64,000 nucleotides of DNA from Pterobdella sp. o SKG-2022 (lineage: Eukaryota > Annelida > Clitellata > Hirudinida > Piscicolidae): NCBI GenBank assembly GCA_964035795.1, contig OZ038324.1, positions 9,007,907 to 9,071,906 of the forward strand, read 5' to 3'. Numbering within the stretch: the stretch's first letter is position 1; the number at the start of each line of letters is the position of its first letter. The notes below the pieces were generated by a model. It was not told the DNA's origin, ran no database searches, and was given only the letters and a program-made list of their open reading frames with translations. Positions 1 through 12,779 of this stretch are shown here, piece after piece. The position numbers were made by a program, and so were the translations under genes.

Positions 1-84
1 GGGTGAATATACAAGTCAAAATTTATCTGAAACGTCAATTATATGAATACGAGTATATAAAAACAAAAAATCATGAGCGATGGA

Positions 85-3000
85 TCAGCTTTTTTCAAGA
101 AGTCTAATAAGTTGGAAGACTAGTTGGTTGTACTGGTGCCTGGAAACTCCATGAAACCTTGACCTCATGAGACTGATCCACTTATGCAGGTGCAGTCTGC
201 CACTGCAGTTGATCAGTTCATCCAGCAACCCTTTCAACTCACCCGTGTCACTCCAACTTCTGCGGTTTGGAGTGGATGTTTTCACAAATCAGATATGGGA
301 ATTCAATGCATACAAATGAGTCGATTGTGAATATGAGTAAGCTTGTGACTGATCAAGATAACAAAAGCATAATAAGCTTCATACAGCATAATAAAACTAC
401 CCACGTACCGAGCAGTACCTCAATTCACAATTTTAATAACCGCCCCTAACATACAGATCTAACAACTAACTGCTTTGGCACAAATTTAATGATGCCTAAC
501 CTCTCTGGCTTGAAGAACGAGGACCAGGTGTTGGTGCTAGGAAGTTTTGACTCCTTCATGTAAGTACCACTCAACAACAAGTACAACACTGATGCCAGCA
601 TATAGTTGTCCAACTGTGTGTGTATGTGTGTGCAAGAATCATCATGCAGAGCCAGTTGAAAAATGCATTATGATTTTGCCTTGTTGATTTACACAAAACA
701 TCACTCTGTGAACCAAAATGCCTTATGGAAACACACACACCTGGTATGACCAAGGAAATCCCTCTCTCATCTCCTTGCATTGGAACTCCATCTGAGTTTC
801 ATCGCCATTTGATGCATTATGCATTACATACATTAAGGAAGAATATTAATAAGAAGTTAAAAAACTTAATTTAAAATAGATGGTAAACAATTATTCAACA
901 ATTTAATTAACTTATTTTTAAGACAGTTATGATAATAAAAAACAAAAAAAATCACTATGTACTATTGCGTTAAATCAAATAAACTCAATCAATCAAACCT
1001 TATTCTTCTTGGCCATGAAGAGGGTACCAGCTGGAAACATCTTCAAGTCGATGGCTTCGCAAAAGTCTATCAATTTCAACAGGAAGCTCTCCTCAAAGAA
1101 CTCCTCCACACACTCATCCTCCTCCAACACTCTTCTGTGGTGCCAGCCGATGCAGTGAGTAAAGTGATCACTATCCAAATATCATGTGTAAATAAATAGA
1201 CGTATAATATCATATTGTTTATTGAGTCATTCTTGATTTTTAACAATAACCCACTTCTCCACCCCTCCTCCCTCCCCCCTACACACACATCACCCACTTT
1301 CTAATGATTTTTAACGGTATCCCACACACACAAAGACCACCCAAGCACCCACAATGATGCAAACAACCCACAAGGGATCCTTATATTAAAAGATCAAACA
1401 ATAACCAACAGGTTGATGAGTAGGACATTGTCTGCCTTGAGGTCTCCATGTAAAATGCCACATGAGTGCACAGTCTGTCAAGCATTAGTGGTGAATATGA
1501 TAAATTTGTTCAGAGAAGCCTTGTTTGAATATAGTACCTTACCTGGACGATGGAGAGAAGTTGGTAGACCAGCAGACTCATGAACCACTCTGGTAGGATC
1601 ACCTGCTTCTGTCGTTTGATGTTCACCAGGTCCTGATGGCGGTGATAACAATAATAGGAAAATATTTATAAGCATAATGGAAAGGTGTGTGGCGCAAGAT
1701 GAAAGAATATGATACAAAAACTAAAACCACAAAAAGAACAAAAAAAGTATAAAAACTCACGTACAAAATCATTAAACACATACAAAACACAAACATCAAA
1801 AAATAAACATAATGGTAAGCAGAGACACACAAACTGACAAGCAGAGTGCCATGTTGGTGCAGTTGGTTGAGGAAGACACTGCCCTCGTTGTAAAAGAAAG
1901 CCTCACTTATGTTCATTATACTCCCTCTCTTCATTAATAATAATAATAATAAGATAAAAATAGAAGAAATAAAAGTAATAATAATAATAACAGCAGTAAA
2001 AAAGTAATAAAGAAAATATTGAAATGGTCATGCTAGTAAAACGAATGTTAATCATAAAAATTAAAAATTAATTAGATTTAAAATCTCATCTATCTATAAT
2101 TAAATATAATTATAGTGGCGTCAACTGCCGGAGTTTTCAGACCGCACAGTGACGTAATCTTACCCACCAGATGTCCTTCATGTGAGACAGTCAAACGTTC
2201 GTGTAGCTGCCTCGTTATGTAAAACTCCCAAAGGCTTTTGGACTTCTGCGTCTTATGGTGATAAAAATATGAATAATAATGATAACTGAGTTGATAATAG
2301 CATTAGAACCATCATTGTCTTTAGCGTAATTACTTTCGATAATGGCGGACTAAGATTCAGAAATTATTGATATTATAATAGAATATTCCTATCTATAAGT
2401 TAAAAATTATTTATGGTGAGATTTTTAACGCATTCAAGAAAGCCAATCATATCAGGATACCTATATATAACCACCAATAGCTACCAACTTTGGCGGCAAT
2501 GTCTGTTGATTGGTTGGAAAGATGAAAATTTTTTGAAAAAGCTCCCTCTCCTATACAGCCCTCCACTTTATATGCGGTGGATCCTACAACCAATTTATAT
2601 TGTTGTTAATATATGTAAAAATCCTTATCATCATTATCTTCATTCAAAGGTTTGAAACGATCATGTTCAAAGAAAGTCTAATTCTCTAGAAATACTACCA
2701 ATAATAAAAATAATGATAATAATAATAACAACAATAATATTAACGTTAATAACAACTAAAAAATTGATAACAATAAACAACAACCTAATGTAACAGTGAA
2801 GTTCTTTCTAAAGAGAGGCATATCCTGCTGAGAAGTGTGGTACCCAGGGTAGGAGTGCAAGGGAGGGTTGAGTCGTCTAAGGAAGGAATTGATGTTTTTT
2901 TGGTTGTAGGGGTTCTTGGTATCAACTGTGATGGATTTGTTCACTTGATCTGCCTCGTAACTTTCGCTCAAACTCTCCTTACTCTTCTCTGTGATCACAC

Positions 3001-3940
3001 TCAAAAACCCTGGCTTGATGGTTGTGAAGAGCTTGCTGACGTCTTTCTGGGAAGCGGGAGAAAAGCCCATTGAGTTCAACATGTTCATTTTGTACTGGGT
3101 CTTTCTGGGAGTGTCATAAGTCATCGCTTCAAACGATATATTCGGCTTGCTATCATTAGCTTCAAACTCTGTATTTGGCTTGCTATCATTAACTCCAAAT
3201 GCTGTATTCTGTTTTGTATTATTGGTCTCCCAGGAAGGCTTGTAATTACGAGAGGGCTCCTTGATGGTGCGGCAGGAGAGGAGGTCTGTGAGGTTCCGTG
3301 TTGAGGCATATGGAGGATCGAAAAGGATGCTTTCCTCTGGATTCTGAGATGTGTAGTGCAAAAAAATGAATGAAAAAAATTAGAAAAAAAAAAAACAAAG
3401 AAATAAAAAATAATAAACCAAAAAAATATAAAAAAATAACAAACGAACAGCCAAACAAACACAGACCTCTGATATTTTTCTAGTGTGGTTGTCTGTAAGT
3501 TCTTGCTCCATCAGCTCATCCTCTTGGACCCTACTCTTCTTGAGGATTGAGCGCAGGGGTTTAGTGTTATTAAATGTTTCCTCATGCACCACTGTAATCT
3601 GAGGCTTGTCTTGAGACACGTCTGTATTTAAACAAGCGTTCAAATAGTTATTGATTAATGAATCATCACTTAAACAGTTAAATAGCAAACAATCACCAAC
3701 CCTCATCTTCTTGGTAGACTGTGAATGCATTCTTTTTTTTAACAACTTCACTCACTGGCTCCTCTTCCTCTTGTATCTCTGAATGTATCATCCCATTTTT
3801 ATGAGGTTTTATAGAGTATTATTATTAAAAGTATATATAGAGCTGAATACCTTGAAAAGGCACTTGTAACTGGGATGGCTTCACTCCATAGAACAGCTCA
3901 CCAATGTAATTCATTGAGTAGCGGGTGTGAACTGTCATTG

Positions 3941-4006
<66 letters not shown>

Positions 4007-7000
4007 TTTTTTGTTTGTTTGTAGATGTATGCGTGTATTTATGATAATATTTGCTCATATAAACAGTATCAAATCACCAACCTCATCAAACTCCTCACTG
4101 TTCTCCTCATCTTCATCCTCTTGAACCATCTTCACTGCCCCCAACCTCTCTTGCAATAATGCATTGCTTACTATTCTTTCTTGTAATGGATTGGCAGCCA
4201 CTCTTTCTTGTAATGGATTGGTTGGTAATCTTTCTTGTAATGGTTTCAAAGTTGATCTATCTTGTAGCACTTGTCTTCCTTGCTTATTGACTTGCATTTC
4301 ATTTTCCTTAAGCTCTGGCACTAGTGGCTTAAACGCCACTGGTTTTTCTTGCAAGGGTTGTTGGCTAGACCTTGGGAATTGTATAGACTGGTGCTCTTGT
4401 GGGATGGTTAAAGCCTGCAGAGGTTTTCTCTTCTGCTGCTTCCCCTCATCACTCTTTGTGCCGATTGGCTGATCAATGATGGAATTATCAAGGTACACAT
4501 GGAATTCTTTAACATCGTTTTCCTCAATGTCCATCTCAGCATAACCAATCGAGACACCACCACACTTCACCATGGCATCCCCATCATTGAGTAATGAATC
4601 ATCAAATGTATGATGGAAAGATTTAATGTATATTGATTGGGTAGCATCTGATGGTTGCTTGAATGACAAGTGAGTGAAGGATGGCTGAGTGATGGATGTT
4701 CTCGAATATGATTTGTCAGGGTATGCTTGAATTGATTCATTGATTGAGTGATCCTCAACGTCAAATGCATGTGTAGATCCTACTGGTAACTTCATGGATG
4801 AATCGAATGGCAAAGAGGTTTTAGTAGTTGAAATATTAGTTGGCTTGTTGGGATGGTTCATATAGAAATAGAAAGAAAAAGATGGATTACTGCTACGATG
4901 TGTTGATGACTTGCTATTGTGTGATGGAACAGGGGAAGCAGAGTGGCACTGATTTTGGTTGTGGGGTAGTTCAAATACGGGGGATGTCTGAGTGTGGTTT
5001 TCACATCGGTGTGTTTGGTCACCCACATCCATCAACACCTCATAATTTCTTCGGGATTCTTCGACTGTTTGTAGTTGCTCAGATGGTTCTTGTGTGTTGT
5101 ACTGCTGTTGAGATGTTTGTGTTACATTGCTTTGTTTGTTGGATATATCTTCGTTAAAAAATTGATTATCAATTATCTTTTCCTTATTTTGTTCCATTGA
5201 TTTTTCTTCAAAGATTTCTGAGGTGTTTAGCTTATGGTATGATGTTTCTGTGTTCTGTTGCTTATAGGGTAATTCTTGGCTGTTGTATTGAGCTTTAGGT
5301 AATGTATCCTTGTATTGATTTTTAGACAAATCATAATTATATTGATTTTTATGTGATTCATTAGTAATTAATTGATTATCAAGTAATCCGATTGAATTAT
5401 CATTATTATTATACTGATATTTTGCTATTCCATCATTATGACATTGATTTTCATGTGTTTTAATGTATTGTTGCTGCGGTATTTCTTTCATAAAGGATAG
5501 ATTCATAGGCATTTCATTGTTACAATGGCTGTTTGTTATTGCGTTGTAAGGTTGCTGGCATATTCCCTTATTCTCTTTATTATGAGGTAGCTCTTCATTG
5601 TATTCATCATTAGGTATGTTATTGTATTGCTCTTGAGATATTTCTTGTATAATTGAACTATTCACTGGTATTTCTGTATTATTTTGTTGTTTAGTAATCT
5701 CAAGCTTGTTCGTATTTAAAAGGTTATGCTCTTCAGTTATTTCTTCTTCATAGGTACTTTTTGTGGTTTGCTGTCTAGTTATGTCTTCAGCATTACATTC
5801 ATGCATATTAATATCATCATTATTATATTGATTATTCGGTATATCTTGTATACTGCATTGGTCCATAGGTATTACTCCTTCACTGTATTTTTGATTTAAT
5901 GCCTGCTTGTCATCATGTGTCTCCTTTAATATTTCTCCATTGTGTTGCTTGTTTGGTACATCATTATCTTGAATAGAAATATTTAAAAGAAGCATAGGTT
6001 CATCATTTTTAAAACCAGGCAAATTTTTGAATACTGAATTGTTATTGGACACACCAGCTGATGAATTATTTATAGAATTGTTGATTGATTGATGTAATGA
6101 TGGATGGGTCGAGTGGTTAAGTGATGAATGGACAGATGGATGAATGGATTGATTAGTGGATGGATGAATGGATTGATTAGGGGATGGATGAATGGATTGA
6201 TTAGTAGATGGATGAATGGATTGATTAGTGGATGGATGAATGGATTGATTGAGGGACGGATGGATAGATTGGTTAATAGATGTACGAATGGATTGGTTAT
6301 TAAATGGGTGAAACGAGTGATTAGTTGATTTATGGATGGATTGGTTAATGGATACATGGATAGGCTTATTAACAAAGTTACTGAGAGATTCATTAGTGGA
6401 TGGATGGATAGATTGGTTAAAAGATGGATGAACAGGTTGATAAACAGATGGATTGATTGATTGATTAATAGACGATTCAACGGATGAATGATCCAGCAAA
6501 AGCATGGATGGATGCATAGACTGATACAAGGATGGATGCATAGACTGATTGAACATAGATGGAGCTTCAACTGCATTAATCCCATTCTCATCATCATAAC
6601 AGCCCTCCTCCAATTCGCCGTAACCTCTGCTAGTACTGTTACGTTTGATATTATCATCAACACCACAAGCACCTAGTAATTCCTCTTCTCGCTTATCAGT
6701 TATTCCACCAGCAGTATCAATTGCATCATTGTCTCTTGTAACCATCATGGATTTACTGATAGGATCTTTTTTCTCATTGCATATTAACCTCTTGTTTTGT
6801 TTTTCAGTTAAAAACACAGGGTCCTTGTGAGAAGTTCGAGATCTGTGTAATGGGGATTTATGATGATGTAATGAAGTTAAAAACAGATACAAAACAACAT
6901 ATAGTTGTAAAAACACAATGAACAAAAGATTCATACAACCACAAAACCAACCAAACAATCAATCACCAAGCCAACCAAACATACAACCACCCAAACAAAC

Positions 7001-9868
7001 AAACAAACACACACCCAACCTAACAATCAAACATACACAAGATTGTCTCTCTCCTCAACCACTGTAGACAAGCAACTCCTCCTTTTTGATTGCTTCTCCT
7101 CACACTTCCTCGCTCCCACTGTTATCCAGTATATTATTTCCTTCATATGATCTTCGTTTTATATTTCATTTTATTTAGTTATAATCCTTGTTGGAATTGT
7201 CATATCAATGAAAACTAACATTACACTTAGTTGTTTTGCATTCAAAGTTCGTAATACTCAATGGTAATAACAAATCAAATTAATTAAGAGTATGATAGAA
7301 ATGCCAATATAATCATACTCGTAATTGATTTGATTTTTTATTGTTTTATTATTATTATTATTATTCTTAGTAGTTTTATTATCAAAGTCTATTATTATTT
7401 TTATTGAATTATACCTGATGACTAATTCCATAGCAAAAAACTTCAAAATTTTTGGAATATTAAAAGTTGAATGAAAGAATGTGATAGATCCACTGAGAGT
7501 CTGATATAAAAAAAAGAATTTAAAAAAACAGGTTTTAACAGATAAGCAGTTCACCAGCAATAACTTGGATGCAACTTGAAGTGAAATGCCTCAAAAAACA
7601 GATTAGAACAAACACAAGAAGAACCACGCATAATTCCCCACCTTCACTGTATCTTCTGTAGTTTTTAGGCAGACCATTCCCATTGAGAAAGGCTAGAGAC
7701 AACCCATGTTCCAAGGAATTTAAGGCCTCTGGAGCCACTTGAGAGACTAATGACTGACTACTTTTTTGGACTCCATTGGCTTGCCTCAAGCCAGTCATGA
7801 TTTCATCAGCTAAGAATTCCTTTGAGGATTGTGTTTGGTGTTTTATTTTTCTCAACTTAAATTTTGTTTTGTCATGTTTAGCCTATGCTAGCATGAAAAC
7901 CAACGATATTATTTTCATAGTTATACAATATGATTTTAGAAATTGCATTGAGAACTAATATCAACACAAGAATGCCAACCTCAATACTAATATCCAGACT
8001 GAGGCACTTCTCAGGGTAGCAAATGCGTTTGATCTCATTCTCTGGCTGTTATATCACCATATATACACATTAGTTTGTGGGTGGGTAGAATGAAATGAAT
8101 GTGTGTTTTTGATTTATGTGTGTTCCTGTATGTTTTTTTGAGTTTACTTTTGTATGTGTTTTTTTTACTGTCAATAATTTATTTAAAACATTATATACCT
8201 TCTTTTCTTCTTGCCTTTCTTTAAATTCTCTACAAAATTAAAAAAAAAATTAATTACCCACAAATAAAAATATAAAAACACTCACTTGAAATATTCCTTC
8301 ACTTTTTGCAGATAGGAGCAGTTGTTTTCAATGGCTTCCTGGAAGATAAGTTCTGCTCTGGCTGGATTGCCAGTAGCTTCACACCAGGTTGCAAATCTCT
8401 GTATTATTCAAAGGGGGTTTATTAATATCTAGTGGATTAGATAATAACTACTGTCCATAGATACTATGTAAGTGTTAAACAACAATATGGAAGAATTGTT
8501 GTGTAATTGGTTACCTTCATGAATAGTCCATTTTTATGGCCGTAATTGTGTTCATAAAAGTGTTCCAAGTCACTAAGGTCTTGTATTGAATCATGCTGGT
8601 GATAACGTTAACTTAGGTTGAGTGGTTCTATTGATTTATAGTTATCAAAAAAGTTTGAGATTATTTTTCATATGATTTTCATAAGAAAATTTATTTAACT
8701 GCAAAACTTACATATTGAATGATAAGTTTAAGAAAGTCATGGTCATTTTTATATCTCTCAATTCCAAAGTTTTTTCTTATAGCACAAGCAATCCACTTGT
8801 TCAAATTACTCCCGTCATGCTGTCCTATCCACTTCAGATGTCTGTGATGGTGGTTGTGTGAAAATATTTTTGCATATGGAAATGGTGTATAAAACAGGGT
8901 CTTTTTATTATTCTTAGTGCCTGTTACACCCATTGGCTGGCAACAAAGTTTACATGCATTTCTATTTTGTATACGAATGCACAGGCAGAATATAAGTCTC
9001 GTACAGCTTGATTTTGGTGTTGACAGTGTACTGAGAGGATTTCAATGAAGTTGTTGTGCTCCTAAAAATGTTTGTTGAGCCCATTTTTAATATTTTTCTC
9101 AGCACCACTAGCAGCTAAAATATGTTAGCTGCTAGAATTGAATCTGCTTCTATCCTTTGACCTGACCAGCATGCATGCCTCTACCAAAAGCAAAGCTCCA
9201 ACTGATTTAGCTCTTAGGGTCTTCGAGGCACACAAGCCACTTGACTATGACAAGGTAGCAGTTTACTGAGTGGAACATAATGTCTTTTGGTGTACAATAT
9301 TTCTTTTTGAAAATGTTGTTTTTTTATGAATTTAAATTAAATTATGGAATAGCTATTAAATAATTATGACAGGATGAACTGACCTATACCAAAGACACAT
9401 GGGGTCATCTCCTTTGTAGGCCTTCAACTCTGCCTTAAACTTCCTGCATTGTAGTTATTGAAAATTTTGCAAGTGTGATTAATAAGACACTGTAGATTTA
9501 TGCATATATTTTTAATGCGTTTTATGAAAGAATAATAAAAAAACTCTTCAAGAAAAAAGAATGGATTGTAATATGGGAAAAATAAAACATACACATAGGA
9601 AGACGGAAAATTAATATATAAAACGAATAATCTGAAAGTAAAATCTATATTTTTTCAAAAACAAAAGATCATTGAAGTGCTATAATTTAATGCAGTTTAA
9701 AATAGAAAAAACTATGTTTGTTTTGGTACAATTTGTATTGTAAGACTATTCAACTTCAGAAAAAACAAAATTTTTCGATTCATCATGAAAATAATTTGAT
9801 AATATAAATAATAATGATAAAAACCTTTCTTTTTCTTTTAATTCTTCGGCAGAGGCCCGAGAACTCAT
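85..9868 (-). CDS. BUB1: BUB1-family (MadBub) spindle checkpoint kinase
   Basis: Exons (minus): 9868-9825, 9443-9384, 8841-8712, 8595-8515, 8398-8286, 8229-8199, 8045-7980, 7819-7642, 7118-7039, 6823-4082, 3941-3851, 3778-3701, 3621-3467, 3343-2785, 2583-2485, 2245-2164, 1924-1839, 1632-1543, 1474-1410, 1134-999, 791-741, 613-501, 259-85; about 1,767 residues, well above the roughly 1,085 of human BUB1. Seen: an N-terminal Mad3/BUB1 TPR region (AYKGDDPMCLWYRHLKW...), a GLEBS-like Bub3-binding segment (ICYPEK...IEEFLADEI), a CDI-like Mad1-binding motif (TVHTRYSMNYIGELF), and a C-terminal kinase domain with GEGAFS loop, AAKV lysine, HGDLKADN catalytic loop and DFC where DFG is usual. The family acts at unattached kinetochores to block anaphase. 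The 2.7-kb exon is low complexity, carrying NQSIHPS repeats, NQYN-like repeats, PLQER repeats and two KEN tripeptides. The 2485/2245 junction does not keep phase and is unresolved. BUBR1 is the alternative; intact kinase motifs favour BUB1 or an unsplit ancestor. Confidence 0.9.
3946..4003. repeat. (TG)n microsatellite next to a BUB1 3' splice site
   Basis: An almost pure TG run on the plus strand. On the BUB1 coding strand it is a CA run ending in the CAG acceptor of the exon that starts at 3941, so it occupies the place of a polypyrimidine tract. Confidence 0.95.
6115..6450 (-). repeat. Coding minisatellite of about 24 bp in BUB1
   Basis: On the plus strand the unit reads roughly tggatgaatggattgattag and recurs many times, nearly perfect in the centre (6125-6250) and diverged at the edges. 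On the coding strand it gives tandem TNQSIHPS-type octapeptides. Unit length is a multiple of three, so copy-number change would keep the BUB1 frame. Confidence 0.9.
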
Positions 9869-12779
9869 TTTCAGAAAATAATTGAAAAGTCCGCTCGTAA
9901 ACTTGAGGTTCTACAAGAACCAATCATAATCAAGCATGTTTTGACCAATCAAATTTTGGACAAATTTTTTACTTCATATTTAATGTCTGTTGGAATTAAT
10001 ATAAAATATTTGCCTTTAATTTAATTTAGTCACAATACCTACAAAATCGTGAAGAATATAATTAAGCAACTATACTTAAGGTCTTTCGATGGTTAGGTTC
10101 AGGGTTAGAGTTAACGTTAGCTGCGAAACTCTGGATTAACAGAAAAAAGGCAAAACCAACGTCAGAGACAGAGATGGAAAAAAGTTTTTTAGGCTTTATG
10201 ATCCCTTTAGAAGACCAAAAAAATAAAAACAATAACAATAGGGTTAGACTTAAGATTAGTGTTTGGGTGCTGTTCCTTCATCTATGAATTAAAACTTTTT
10301 AAAATTTAGTTTTTTGGAACTCAATAAACATTCTAATAGTTCCTTATTCTCAAAATTGACACTGCTCTAACATAATTTACAATATTTTAATTAGTGATAA
10401 TAAATTTCAAATTTCTACAAATTTTAATTTAAAAAAAATATAAAAATCCAATTTAAATTTTTAAAACTTTCGAATAAGGGTACAAACCTGCTTGCTTCAA
10501 TTTGATTGGTTCTCGTACATTATAAAGCTTCAAGGTAGAAAAAAACTTACTATGGAAAACAAAACTTTTTTTACTGACGAATGGGATTGAAGCGAATTTG
10601 AATGCATCGTAGAATTTGTAAAAAATTGTTACCAGTTTAAAACTATCATTTCTTTTTAAAATATTAATGAGAACTAGCAAAACAAAACTAAACCAAAAAA
10701 TAATGCTTTTTGAGCGGGAGAAATATCAAACTAAAAAATCTGATCCAAGTTTCCTTCAAGCTATATAGAAATCACTTCATTTCAATTTGTTAGCATGAAC
10801 ATCTCTTTGGTGTGCCCTAGTGCTGAAAAGGATGGAAATGTTATCAAACATAATTAGATAAAACGGATCTAAGCAAATTCAAATAGAATTTTTTCTTAAT
10901 TTTCATATAGGAAAACAAAGAATTCAGCAATATCATTTAAAATTAAAATTTCAATTTTTGAATAATATAATACTCATGCCAAAAAAAATTAAATAAGTAA
11001 ACTTTGATTAATAATTTATTACATTTTTGAATTTATTTCCGAAATTCCAGTAAAAATTGTGACTATTTGTCTGATTTTAATAAATCAATATGAAACCTAG
11101 TGTAAATTCAGATGAGTAAGATCATGCACAATAAGTTTCAGATGAATTAAAACCAAAAAAAACAATCACAAACTGTTCCCCAAAGTAAATATGCTTAGAA
11201 AAACAAATCTAATGAAATAAGCTTCAAAAATGAACGTTTGCCAAAAAATCTGTTTAAATCTTAAAAAACAATATTAAAATTATTTTTCTTGATATGAATC
11301 ACAAACAAAATAAGTTACACAAAACGGTCGATATAACGATTCACTAGACATGTGTATGTAGTCTATCAAGAGTAGGTTACTGTACAATTTACTTTAAATT
11401 TAGTTTTCGTTCAAGCAATCCCCACATAAAGGTTGGCTTCAAAAACAACTCTTAAAAGGTGATTTAACATTGAAAGGGGATAAATTTTCAATAAATTACA
11501 AAAGATCTATAATGTTTTGCTTCCTATTAAGTAAAATCTTGATAGAATATTATTCAAAATCTGTCATGATATCATAAATAAATGAAAATTTATAATTTCA
11601 ATTAGCAATTAATCAAATAGTTGTTAATAAAAATTAACTACAATAATACAACACCAACTCGAACAGAAAAAAGGTAAAACATGAAAAAGATACTAATGTT
11701 AATAGTGTTAGTATGCCTGTTCATACTTCTACTACCCACATACTGCTCAGAGGACCCTTACACCTGGCTACCATCATTCCTTCTTCCAGGCAGTTTTTCG
11801 AAAATGTTCTCCGCGTTCATCTTAGGTTTGTTACGCACCGTTGGTTGGTGTTATTTTCGTCAATGTGTTTCGTCGTTTTGTTGAACAATTGCGTTTCAAA
11901 AAAATAAACGGTAAATCCTTTGATTGTGAACCTTTCATACACTCGATTTCAAAATTAGCTTACTGAAGAAGCTTTGTAGTCGATCAACGTTGCACAGTCG
12001 GGTTGTATAGAGGATAGTAATGAAATAATAGAAATGCAATTATAAACCCTGTTTTTGCAGAGTTCAATGGTTTAAAAGTTGTTGCATGAATAATGTTGTT
12101 GGAGTTTTTGTTGTCGACTCTTCTATGTTATGTTTGTTCATGTTTTGAGTATTGTATAGGATTTTTGTTGGCGATGATTTAAGTTCTGTTAGTTCTATGC
12201 TTCTATACATATCATTATTATTATTGCTAATAACACAAACCAAAAAAAGCAACTACTAATTACTACTGGTAGTATTGCTACTACTCATACTATTATTATA
12301 TTTAACACTTTATCCATAATCTAACATTCAAAATTTATTTCGCAATTAATTTTTTAAAACCAACTTCATATTAGGTAATTATTCAAAATTGTTTGTGTAT
12401 TTATCAACTAGCAAAGTATTTGTTCCATTTTATAACAGCGCTTATACTAATATTTTTATATATAAAAATATTTCAATTTTTACATGGATTCTCTTTTCAC
12501 AGGAGTGGTATCAATGGGCTTGATCACGTTGTGGTGAAAAAAGATATTTCGATAATTTTGGATAAATAACTAATTATGGTTCTGTAGATATAGTTGCTTT
12601 GTATGACCTTTTGTTGTTAGGCGTTGATTTAGCTTTATAAGAATCTTTTTCAACATTTTCATCAATTTTAATGAAAATATATACAAGTTTTTCAATTTTA
12701 ATTATTTTATACTTAGATTCACTTTTCCTGGTTTCTAAGGAAACACTTCTTCGAAGAATTTGAAGTTTTGGTTGTTGAA
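9869..12779. other. Gene-poor interval between divergent BUB1 and CFAP69
   Basis: About 2.9 kb of AT-rich sequence separating two head-to-head start codons. Apart from the doubtful short ORF at 11681-11884 I see no exon with a recognisable product, no RNA gene and no clear mobile element. Promoters of both genes presumably lie near the two ends; no core promoter motif could be fixed. Confidence 0.6.
11681..11884 (+). CDS. Possible short secreted peptide ORF (67 aa)
   Basis: The ORF starts MKKILMLIVLVCLFILLLP, a short basic head then a long hydrophobic run ending near TYCS, which looks like a signal peptide, followed by a short W/P/F-rich segment and cysteines near the end. No family is recognised. 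A possible GT donor after FSAFILG (near 11826) means it could instead be a first exon. In AT-rich noncoding DNA a hydrophobic 67-codon ORF can also arise by chance, so this is a weak call. Confidence 0.2.
   Translation: MKKILMLIVLVCLFILLLPTYCSEDPYTWLPSFLLPGSFSKMFSAFILGLLRTVGWCYFRQCVSSFC

Noticed and set aside
3825..4058. ORF with a long HT repeat
   Set aside because: It reads through the (CA)n microsatellite; only 3941-3851 is coding, in the BUB1 frame.
6070..6672. Minus-strand ORF with tandem NPFIHPLI repeats
   Set aside because: It is another frame of the same 24-bp minisatellite; the frame with NQSIHPS links correctly to BUB1 exons on both sides.
7430..7500. Possible BUB1 exon (SITFFHSTFNIPKILKFF)
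   Set aside because: It has plausible AG and GT borders but the phase from the preceding exon runs into a stop; skipping it and using 7118-7039 keeps the frame.
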